Below, piece after piece: positions 34,324-43,880 of a stretch of DNA of 64,000 nt (positions are counted from its first letter, which is position 1; every line of letters starts with the position of its first letter). The DNA is taken from NCBI GenBank assembly GCA_010015655.1, contig ML976656.1, positions 977,380 to 1,041,379 of the forward strand. The letters are read 5' to 3'. Both the position numbers and the translations under genes were made by a program. Under the pieces are notes generated by a model. That model was not told the origin of the DNA, searched no databases, and saw only the letters and a list, made by a program, of their open reading frames with translations. The DNA is from Bimuria novae-zelandiae CBS 107.79. Its lineage: Eukaryota > Ascomycota > Dothideomycetes > Pleosporales > Didymosphaeriaceae.

Positions 34324-36219
34324 ATGGATCCAATTGACAAGGCAATTGAAGAAATCGAATCGCGCGGACCAGGAGAAGAATTCTCGTATCGAAAAATAGC
34401 GAAAAAATATGGTGTACCAGACACTACGTTGGGGAGGATACACCAGGGCAAAAACGTGCCGATGAAAGAGCAACAACTCCAACGGCGAAAACTTACCCCT
34501 TAACAAGAACTGGAGCTTGTAAGCTATATAGAAAAGCTTACAGGCCGTCGTCTACCACCTACAAGGGAGATGCTGCAGAATTTTGCTTTATTAATTACAA
34601 AAACCAACGGCGAACAACTAGTAGGAAAAAGCTAGGTTACCCGATTTATCAACCGTTACAACGTTAAAATCACCCCCTATTAGGTTACTGGAATGGATCG
34701 CGCGCGCCACCAAGCTGATTCAGGGGCTAAATACAAGCAATTCTTTCAACTTCTGCTAGAGAAAATGGAGGAGTACAATATAGAGCCTCGTCACACGTAC
34801 AATATGGATGAGAAGGGCTTCCTTACAGGAGTGATTGGAAGAAGCAAAAGGATCTTCAGCAAAGCTATGTGGGACCGCGGGGAAGTGAAATCAGCCCTCC
34901 AAGATGGCAACAGAGAGTGGATGACTATCCTAGCTTGCGTCTGCGCTGATGGAACTGCGTTGCCACCAGGGCTACTATTTGCAGCTGCCAATAACGCTCT
35001 CCAATCGGCCTGGGTAGAGGATATTGAGGCTGGGAAGCATGAGGTATTCGTCACTACATCTCCTAATGGATGGACCAACAACGATATAGGCCTTGCGTGG
35101 CTCGAGCAGGTCTTCGATCGGTATACAAAAGCGAAAGCTCGTCGATCCTACCGACTACTGATCGTGGATGGCCATGGGTCCCACGTAACGAGAGAGTTTA
35201 TCGACTACTGTGACCACAATCGGATTCTCCTTATGATATTCCCCCCTCACAGTACCCACACGCTGCAGCCCCTTAATGTAGTACTCTTTAAGCCTCTCTC
35301 ATCAGCCTACTCAAAAGCCCTCACTACCTATCTCCACGAGGCCCAGGGGCTACTCTCAGTAAAGAAAGGAGACTTCTTCCCTCTCTTCTGGGAAGCCTGG
35401 ACCATCTCCTTCAAGAAGAAAACGATTCTAAAGTCCTTTGAGGCCACTAGTATATGGCCCCGTAACGCTGAGGTTATCCTTCAGAAATACAGGCCATCAA
35501 CTCCAGTGGAGCAGGATTCGAGAGAGAGCAGTACCTCTGTACTCAGCGGCAAGGATTGGCTCAAAATCGAGACCCTCGTGCGTAATACTGTGAGGGAGGA
35601 GGGCAGTAGGGAGGTGCAGAAGCTGAAGCGTTCTCTCCACCACATCTCTGTTCAAAATGACATCCTCCACGCTGAGGTACAAGGCCTGACAAAGGCCCTA
35701 CAAGTCAAGAAGAAGCAGCAGAAGAAGAGCAAGCCTCTAGACCTGCAACAACGCAGGGAGTACCACGGTGGTGCAGTTTTCTGGTCCCCGAGGAAGCTGA
35801 GGGAGGCTAGAGTACGCAAGAGCGTTATAGATAAGGAGAAAGAGAAAGTAGAACTCGAAAAAGCGCGTAAGAAGGCAGAAATAACCTCAGCTAAGCTACG
35901 TAACCTGCAGGAGAAGAAAGAGAGAGAAAGGTTGAGGGTTAAGAAAAGGGAGGAAAAGGAGAGGGTCGCGGCGGAGAAACAGGCTGAGCAACAACGGATG
36001 ATTCAGGAGAAAGAAAACTCCGAAAAGGCTATACAAACTTCTCAAAAGGGAAAGAGGAAGGCCTCAAAGCCTGCCGCAGCGCCAAAACAGAAAAAAAAGC
36101 AACGTGTGGTGGTTGCTGAGGGTAGGGGGGATAGGGGTGATGAAATGGGGCGTGATCCAGCACCCACAACAACAACGCGCCGTGGCCGCAACATCAAACT
36201 TCCAGCGAAATTCCAGTAG
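34324..36219 (+). pseudogene. Pogo-A transposase (CENP-B/DDE-1 type) with three early stops and a mutated catalytic residue
   Basis: From ATG 34324 the frame runs 631 codons with no indel. Codons 1-120 hold the DNA-binding part: a psq-type helix-turn-helix (SYRKIAKKYGV) and a Tc5/CENP-B-type helix-turn-helix (RLPPTREMLQNFA). Stops occur at 34501, 34633 and 34681; all fit C-to-T or G-to-A changes of Gln or Trp codons. From ATG 34693 508 codons are open: the DDE core has NMDEKGF (first Asp, residue 39 of this part) and VDGHGSH (second Asp, residue 159). The third position, expected Asp in LQPLD, reads Asn (LQPLNVV, codon 35275-35277). A Lys/Glu-rich coiled coil and a basic tail follow. The element encodes a DNA-cutting integration enzyme by family knowledge, but this copy should be inactive. 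Confidence 0.85.
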
Positions 36220-36327
36220 TACATCTTTTTCGCAGCAATTTATATAGTAATTAAATGAATTATTAGAATATTCTAGCTATTGTGGACGACTCAGTAACGA
36301 GGTGTTGTAAACTGCGTGATTTGGTTG

Positions 36328-36372
36328 GGGTGCGCCATTTGCCGAACCGCGCCAAGTGCTGAACCAACATGT
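36328..36372 (-). repeat. Pogo-A right terminal inverted repeat
   Basis: Inverted copy of the left end, ending CCAACATGT before the TA duplicate. The 90 bp ending at the TA match 63911-64000 exactly in inverted orientation. Confidence 0.9.
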
Positions 36373-38464
36373 TACCTTACTACTATCGTATACCTCCACC
36401 GTACCACAGGGGAGGATATATATAGTATTAAAGCTAAGGAATATACTAAATAGTTTATCCTTAAAGACTAATACTATATAGCCTACTAAGAAGAACTCTA
36501 GGACATAAGTATAGCTAAGGTTTTAATAGTTAAAAGAGCACAACTAGAGGCGTACGTATAAGAGAACCCTTATACAAAGATTAACTAAATACTAAGCTAG
36601 GCTAATATTAGTTTTAGTAGCTAAGATGTAAAAGGATTAATTAGTACTATATAAATTAATAATCCTTTTAAATTTATTACGTATTATATTTTTAATACGT
36701 TAACGCCTTTCCTCCTTTATCTTATAAATATAGATTAACTTAGTGCGTACTTTAATAATATCTTAAATATTATTATACGTAAGGATAGCACGACAGTCCC
36801 TATTATACGTAAATAGGGACACCCGTTCCTTAATATTAGTAAGAAAAAAGCTATGTTATTTTTTACTAAAACTAAACTTCGCCGCCTCTATCGAAGATTT
36901 AGATACCCCCGTACGGAACGGCTTTATAAGGTGCTTATAAGAGCTAGGCACAATGTTAATACCTTTATACTAAAAGAAGTTAAGAAATTCTACTATATAT
37001 ACTAATTATATAATTAAGTACCACGCTAGTTTAAGTTTTCTATTAAAAATAATCTATACTTTAACTATAAAGTTATTATTAATGTCGTACAAATTAGTAA
37101 TAAGGACGTACTATATATTATTAACGTATTAACTTCCTCTTAGGTAATTACTTTTTTAAAATCTATATTCGTACGTAATATATAGGAGGCCCTTAGTAAG
37201 TGCTAGATAAATATATACTAAAGACTACTAGACTATATTGTATATAACCCTAGTACAAACTTTACTTTTAAAGATTTCCAAAACTGTGCAAAGATTATAA
37301 GAGCTATATATAAGTAGATACTAGTTAAAGTATACTAGGTAGTAAGGAAGATTAAACGCGCGTATACTTCTCTTTATCGCACGTTTAATATCTTTTAGGC
37401 TAAACTTAAAGACTATACGGACAATAAAGCTATCCTTTAGATAGCTATTAAAGCTTTTAATAATATAGCTAGCCTAAATAGTTTTATACTAACTTTGCTG
37501 GTCTTTAGTGCGTATCTAAGAATTAATTAAGATTCACTACTATCGCCCGACATCACTGTACGAGCCTAGGCTATACAAAAGGCGATGAAAATGCTACAGA
37601 ACAAACGAGCTAGGGTAGATATTAACCGTGCGATTAATACACGGAATGGCCCAAGGTCGTATAACGTCTTAAGCCTTCCACTTGGCTCTAAAGTATTAAC
37701 ATGGAAGGAGAAGAAGGGATAGATTAGCTTATATAAGATTAAAGGCATTAAGGGTAAAATATTATTATTAAAGTAGAAAATAGTCTTATTAAACTCCGTT
37801 ATACGCAAGCTAATCTATATTACTATATAAAAGAAAAAGAGATTACTAAACAGCTTTAAGAGCCTGTAGATCTAGACGAACCAAAACTAGTATAAAGAGA
37901 ATAGCTACCTACTAGGAAAAGAGGAAGGCTAAAGAAAAATATTATATAAAATACTATAATACTAGCATAAAATAACGTTCTTTTAAGTAGTAATATTTAA
38001 GGCGGCGACATCCCCGTATACGAGGATAATAAAACTATATAAAAAAGTAATTAGTAGCGCTAGCCTATTAATAGGGATATCTAATAAGTATTTCTTACTT
38101 AGAAGGAGAGGGATAACTTTACACTAGCTCTAAAGCTACGTACGAATAGTATTATTACTACCTTAAGAGAACCTTTTAAGGAATTTAATTATGTAAAAAT
38201 AGATACCCTTATTATGAACAGCATATTTAAAGTTCTATTCTATAACTTATCTAAGTATTTAAGATAGATCTTTAGCCTTTATCTTATATAAAAAGTTAAG
38301 GGTAAAACTACTTAACTATATAAAAAGTCCTGCCTAGTTTTCGCTAGCTATTTAGATATAGAAAAGGGCGAGATACTTATATAATTACTTATAATCTAAA
38401 GGATAAGCTAGCGATTAATTCTTACTATTAGGGTAAGCTTTAAAGTATTATATAAGATACATTT

Positions 38465-38665
38465 TAAATTGCGCAACATTACCTAGGCATATATTTAGTC
38501 TACTAACAAACTGCTTCGCACGCTCTATGCTAAACCACTAAAGGAAATGCGCTAGAGCTTCCTACTAAACACAATCTTCCGCATTGTACGACCACTCTAT
38601 AGTGCAGCAGAATCTGGCCTGTACTAGTTTAAAATATACTATAACTACTATAAGGACAAGCTTCG
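38465..38665 (+). pseudogene. Copia-C reverse transcriptase remnant
   Basis: Reads KLRNIT, stop, AYI, stop, STNKLLRTLYAKPLKEMR, then IVRPLYSAAESGLY, stop, FKIYYNYYKDKL on the plus strand. The stops replace Gln or Trp of the family motif. Confidence 0.7.
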
Positions 38666-40034
38666 CATGCATATCTTATCGTATAACCTATACTTATTAA
38701 TTATAAATAAAGGGGAGTATATCTTTAGGATTACTAGCCTGCAAATAGATAATACTTTAAATATTATAATAAAGGCTTTCGCACAAAGAGAAGAGGAGGA
38801 ACTAAAGAAAGTAAAGCTCTATATAAAGAATAAAACTATCTTAATAAAAAAGTAGCCTATTAAGTTTAATAGTAGCAGGATTAAACTTACGCATAATAAA
38901 ATAATTCTTACCTAAAAGGGATAAGTAAGCTACCTTTACATAATTAATCTAGAAAATAAGGACGCTATATAATAATATATTAAATAGTATATAAGAGGTG
39001 CATACATTGCATCTATATATTAACTAGAGGTAGTATTTAATCTATCTATTACTATATAAACCATATATCCTTCGCACGACGACATTAAGGCACTTAATAT
39101 ATAAATTTAGTAGTAAATTAATAATAGCAAGCGCGGTCTTACTTTTATACTATTATAGCTTAATCGTGCGAAGCTATTTATTTTTATAAATAGTTTATTT
39201 ACTAATAATAAGGACCTAAGCTTATAACTTAGTTTCCTTATTATGCTAGGCACTAAGCACCGTACGGAGGTTAAATATAATATTAAAATCCTTAGGAACA
39301 TCGTGCACTAGAACTCTACTAAGTATAAAAGGGTTATAAGGAGTGTCTTTACGAGTAAACTATATAGCATAGTTAGAGATTTTAATAATGCTATTACTCT
39401 TAGCATAACTCTTTAATAGATTATACGCACTCTTAACCTGCCTATAATTTTTATAGTTATTTATATAGATTTAAAGTTACTATATAATTGCCTAGTTAAG
39501 CTAGGGACTATAAATAAGAAGAGGCTTATAATTAATATTATATTACTTAGGAAATCGTACGAGAACAGAGAGATTATAGAGATTTAGTAGATTAATAGTA
39601 AAGATAACCTTACTAACGCCTGTATAAAGAAGACTCTAAACTAGGCCCTTAAATCCTTAGTTTTAAATAACTATCTAGTAATAACTATAGAAGTATTAGT
39701 AGACTATCTAGAGCCCGCACGAAAGGGCACTAACTAACTAAGTCTTTATATAAGACTATTTCCTTTGCACATATATTTATTTAAGTTATTTATTTTAAGA
39801 TTATCCTATTTAACTACTGTACGAAAGAGAAAAAGAGCTAGGGAATCGTATAATAGGATTTATAAAGAGGGATGCTAAAGAATAGAAAGCAAAGAGAGAG
39901 GGAAGACTATAACATTACTAAGGCAAGTTATTTATAGGGGAATAGGTAGTACGCAATTAGAGGGACCTATATAGAAAAGAAGGAGGTAACTAGTATAGAA
40001 GGCAACTCTTTAAATAAAAACAGAAAGTTGCCAG

Positions 40035-40287
40035 TGTCCGTACGTAGCAGCGTTACGGTCAGAATACTAGTTATCGCGCGAGAAGGATGCGCGTGCACGT
40101 GCGCGAACAGCCGTGCGCGAACATGTACATATTCTCCTTTTCGTCTGTACGACGAACAAGACAAGCAAGAACCAGATGTTATTGCCCACCCCTACCATCC
40201 GTACGCTGTGCACACCGTACACTACTCTTACTCTTACTACTTAAGTGCTTATCCTATAAGTAGCTAGCTAAAAGAGCCTATTTAACA
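40035..40287 (+). repeat. Copia-C 3' LTR
   Basis: 253 bp, starts TGTCCGTACGTAGCAGCG and ends TTTAACA before the target duplicate GTAAC at 40288-40292. Less decayed than the 5' LTR. Confidence 0.9.
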
Positions 40288-40510
40288 GTAACCCTAATTA
40301 TTCTTACACTTTATCTTAGATATTAATTTATTTAATAGCGTTTACTACTTACTATTCTGCGTTAGTAGTCTCTTCCTTATTAATAATTAGTACGTTTAAC
40401 TATTTAGTAATCTTGTTCTTAGATCTACAGTTCCTAGCTATGTGGCCTGGTTTGCTATATGTATAGTAAAGTTATGTCCTAGTCCCTTGCTTGTAGGTTC
40501 TATCTGTATC
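40288..40510 (-). mobile_element. Gypsy-A, gag end fragment
   Basis: Continues Gypsy-A beyond Copia-C and matches Gypsy-B 45865-46045. On the minus strand it reads a decayed CCHC knuckle (YYTYSKPGHIARNC; two Cys now Tyr, His kept). Similarity stops near 40510, so the 5' part of Gypsy-A is missing. Confidence 0.7.
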
Positions 40511-40638
40511 GGCGTAGGTCACTCAAAGGATTAATATTGGCGTATCTCCTAGCAGAGGCATGTGGGAGTGCGTGTATAAGAATGTAGCCTCGAATGAATT
40601 AAGTGCCTATAGGCCTGGTACGAAAGGATACGGAAAAG
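40511..40638. other. Short unassigned linker between two Gypsy elements
   Basis: 128 bp of near-normal composition with no match seen elsewhere in the window. Either a scrap of host DNA or another element end. Confidence 0.45.
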
Positions 40639-41061
40639 TGTTAAGTCCCTACGGGTAGCTAGTCCGAAATGGGGTTAAGGTTGGTTCTCTAGCAGGAGCG
40701 ATGTCAAAACGGGAAAGGGTGTATTAATAGCTCGCGCTTATTAATAAGGTGTTAGTATTAAAGTAAGGTGCGTTACAATCAAATTAACAAGAGCCTAAGT
40801 GAATCCAAACAATAGATTGATAAACAGGTTAAACACGAGGTGGAAGAGTCCATCCTTATGTTCCTATATACTTAGCATGCTCGACTTGCTCGCTTCGAGT
40901 ATATCGAGCGCAGCCTTGGCTTTCTGCATATGCTCGACTTGCTCGCTTCGAGCGCTTCGAGCAGTCACGTGACCTGCCCATTGCTGTGCCACCATTGGCT
41001 CCCATAAGACCTTGGCCGTCTCAGAATGTTAGCCTGGTGATGCTAAATACAGATCCTAACA
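40639..41061 (-). repeat. Gypsy-B 3' LTR
   Basis: 423 bp, TGTTAAGTCC...CCTAACA. Contains two copies of a unit built on CTCGACTTGCTCGCTTCGAG and the word GCAGCCTTGGCTTTCTGCAT. Confidence 0.85.
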
Positions 41062-41129
41062 TTATCCCCTCTCTTCGACGATTCGTCCTTAAATTACATG
41101 ACCTGTCTTACTAAATAGATAAAGTTTAG

Positions 41130-41662
41130 TTGCCCTGCTTTTTAGTGCGCTTTGCTATAATATCTTTTGCTAAAGCCCGCGCTATTTGTCTTAGCATTAA
41201 AACTTGCTGTAATAGTGTTATTTATCTTATTTCTTATAATTATTACTTACTTTTTGGCTCTAAGTGCATCGTTATGCCATTATCTAATCCTAACGCCTGT
41301 CTAAAGTGTTCTAAGTGTATCTGTGCGCAAAAGCCTTGCGTAAACTTATTATAGGTATTATTAGACAAGACTCGTAATAAGTATAAAAAGAAGGTAGATA
41401 CGGATGAGAAATTATTGGCAAAAGTGTTAATCCGACTTTTGCGAAATAAGAAAATATTATAGTAGGCTAAAGAGCGTGCTAAGAAGAAGGCGCAATGCCT
41501 TATATCTAAAATAAATACTATTAGAGAGTTAGAAGCAGAGGCTACGTTAGAGGACTATCCTATTGTAGTGGCTACTATTAGCTTCTCTCCTCTAATGTGG
41601 TCGACACTAGGGTTATTAGATAATTACTCCGGTACTTTACCTACAACCGCGAGCGGCTCTTA
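41130..41662 (+). pseudogene. Antisense accessory ORF relic of Gypsy-B
   Basis: The plus strand, opposite to pol and just inside the 3' LTR, carries a readable frame: a Cys cluster (NACLKCSKCICAQKPC at about 41291-41338), a Lys/Glu-rich helix (KNKYKKKV-like, then AKERAKKKAQC) and an acidic tail (IRELEAEATLEDYP). Only TAG stops at Gln-type positions (41352, 41458) break it before the end at about 41662. Gypsy-A carries the collinear relic. It was probably a small Cys-motif plus coiled-coil protein. Function unknown. Confidence 0.5.
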
Positions 41663-42774
41663 GGTATATTCCTATAGTATTAGTGGAGCAATTATTTGTA
41701 GTTTACTAAGTTTTCTTTAGGTTCTTATGTGTTCTCGCTGTGTAGGTATTTCTTTTATTTAATAAGATATGTGCGTGGCTAATCTGTGTGTTGTAGTATT
41801 TATTTAACTTCGAATTCGTTTTCTTCCTCTAGTTAGTAATAGAAGGTGGTTTCGACTAGTGTCTCTAGGTCGGCTGGTTCTAATTAGTCTATATGCAATA
41901 CTAGGTGTATCTTAGCGTTTGGTGGTAGTTCTAATCTATAGTTAACTGGTGATATTTGCTCGGAAATAAAAAATGGTCTAACCTTAACATAATCCAGTTT
42001 CTTGTGTTTCTTCTTCTAAGTTCAAAGATTCTTTGTAAGCAAATATGCTTTATCCCCCTTCTTTAGCTAAGGTGCCGTTTTTTGTTTTTAATTTGTGTAG
42101 GAAATGGCTTGCTGTTAAGCTTTCTTAAGATTCTCTTAGAGTTATTCGTGCGTCTTTTTTATTTTTTCCGCTAAACTAATAGCTTCTTCCGTTTTAATAG
42201 TCATAGGAAACGTTTAATTAAAGAGATGTAGATGTCTTTTATAGTTTGCATAGAATAGCGTGTATCACGTTGCTGCCAATATCTTATTATTGTATGCTAA
42301 TTATGCCATAGGTAATAGGGAAATCTAGTTATTTTTCTAGTTATTGCAGTAGATGCGTAGGTACGTTTCAATCGTCTAATTTGTACGTTCTGTTTGTCTA
42401 TCCGTCTGTGGATGATAAGCTATTAATAGCTTCCGTTTTATTCTAATAAGTGCCATAAGCGTTGTCTAGTAATTTAAGGTAAAGAGCTTATCTCGATTAC
42501 TAATAATTATCTTTGGTATGTCATAGTGTCGTATAAGGTAGTCTAGGATAAGGAATGCGAGTTCTTTGGCTATAGTTATCTTTTAGCATGGTAGTAGTTC
42601 TACGTATTTAGTAAATTAATAAATAATTACTAATATAGAATTATACTTTATTCCTGTTGCTGGGTCCTTTAATCCGGGTAGTCCTATTATAAAGTCTATA
42701 GCGATATCTTCCTATAGTGCTGTTAGTATCTAGATCGCTTATATTTCGCCGTACTTAAAATGTATTGCGTGCTT

Positions 42775-42920
42775 GTTTCGTTGGCATTCTGCGCATTTGC
42801 GGATATACTAGGTTACTGCTTCTTTAATTCCTTTAAAGCTGTAATTACGCTGGATAAGTTCTATTATTTTCTTAATTCCTGGGTGTCCGTACGCAGGGTC
42901 GTCGTGGTATTATTAAATAA
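42775..42920 (-). pseudogene. Gypsy-B integrase zinc-binding domain remnant
   Basis: On the minus strand it reads YHDDPAYGHPGIKK, then YIRKCAECQRNKH: the HHCC finger with both His-side residues and both Cys present. Confidence 0.7.
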
Positions 42921-43379
42921 TCTTAGTCTATTATTTTACGGGTACCTCTCGTGTTATTACGAGGATTTAATTAAGTTCTGCTATTGGTCCGAGGGATCTG
43001 TCTTTATTTTGCCGTAGAATAGTAGAATAGGTTTTAATTTTATTTCCTGCAAGATCGCTACGCCTGCTCAAGGCGTCTGCTCGTCTGTTTTTCTTGCCTG
43101 GGGTGTACATAATCTTGAATTTATACTGCCCTATTGTTTCTAACTATCTCGCTTGACGTGGTGTTAATTCCTTGGTTATCGTGAATTGTAAGAAATTCTT
43201 GTAGTCCGTAAAGATTATAAGATCTAAGCAACTGTGTGCGTAGATCCTCTAATACTTTAATACTTTAATAATTGCGTATAGTTCTTTATCGTGTATGTCG
43301 TATCGTGATTCCGCGTCGTTGAGTTTGCATAAGTAGTAGGCGATTAGATGCTAATACCTATCCTTTTCTTGCTTTGCAC

Positions 43380-43880
43380 ATGCTCCCAGTGCTAAGTCGC
43401 TTACGTCCGTTTTAATCCTCAGTAGTTTATTGTCTTGGAAGTGCATTAGTACTAGTGGACTAATACATGCTTGCCGTAGTGCCTAGAATGCTTCTTCGCA
43501 TTCTGTTATCCATTTAAAGGGTACGTCCTTCTTAGTAAGGTTCGTAAGCGGTATTGTAATCCTTGCGTAATCTTTGATGAATTGTTAATTAAATCTACAG
43601 AATTCTAAGAATTCCTGGATGTTCTTGGCTAATTGTGGTCGTGGCTAGTCCTTAACACATTTAATTTTGTCTAGGCTTACCTTAATTCTTTTAGTGTTAA
43701 TAATATATTTAAGGAATTTAAGTTCTGTTTAGAAGAACTTGCACTTTTCTAGTTTAAGTTATAAGTGTAACTTATTAAGTTCCTTAAGTACTATCTTAAC
43801 ATGTTCTACGTGGTCGTTTATGTTTTCTGAGTAGATCAGAATGTCGTCCATGTATGTAATAATAAAGATGTTAAGGTAGT
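43380..43880 (-). pseudogene. Gypsy-B reverse transcriptase/RNase H remnant
   Basis: On the minus strand: IFIITYMDDILIYSEN (catalytic Met-Asp-Asp intact), LEKCKFF, then KWITECEEAF and the RNase H start KTDVSDLALGA. The Gypsy-type order is clear. Scattered stops. Confidence 0.75.

Larger units (their letters stand above)
34234..36372 (+). mobile_element. Pogo-A: pogo/Fot1-type DNA transposon nested in Copia-C
   Basis: Terminal inverted repeats of about 45 bp (34234-34278 and 36328-36372; ACATGTTGGTTCAGCACTTG at each end) with a TA duplication on both sides (34232-34233 and 36373-36374). Encodes one transposase reading frame at 34324-36219. Composition is close to that of the gene regions, in sharp contrast to the surrounding Copia-C, so it is the youngest insertion of the nest. 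A second copy starts at 63913. Confidence 0.92.
25880..40287 (+). mobile_element. Copia-C: Ty1/Copia-type LTR retrotransposon carrying Copia-D and Pogo-A
   Basis: LTRs 25880-26132 and 40035-40287 (253 bp each, TGTCCGTACG...TTTAACA) and the target duplication GTAAC (25875-25879 and 40288-40292) fix the ends. Copia-D (26326-32441) sits in its leader and Pogo-A (34234-36372) downstream of gag. Coding remnants on the plus strand: Pro-rich Gag at 32.9-33.2 kb, integrase zone at 37.2-37.5 kb, reverse transcriptase at 38.47-38.66 kb (RPLYSAAESGLY, then a stop) and RNase H at 39.18-39.25 kb (FTNNKDLS). Many stops of RIP type. Without the two insertions it would be about 6.1 kb. It is the same broad family as Copia-A and the inverted-LTR element. 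Confidence 0.85.

Noticed and set aside
34501..34540. Intron that would remove the first stop of the Pogo-A transposase
   Set aside because: The GTAAGC...ACAG pair nearby is only 25 nt apart and does not cover all three stops; RIP-type point mutation explains each stop better.
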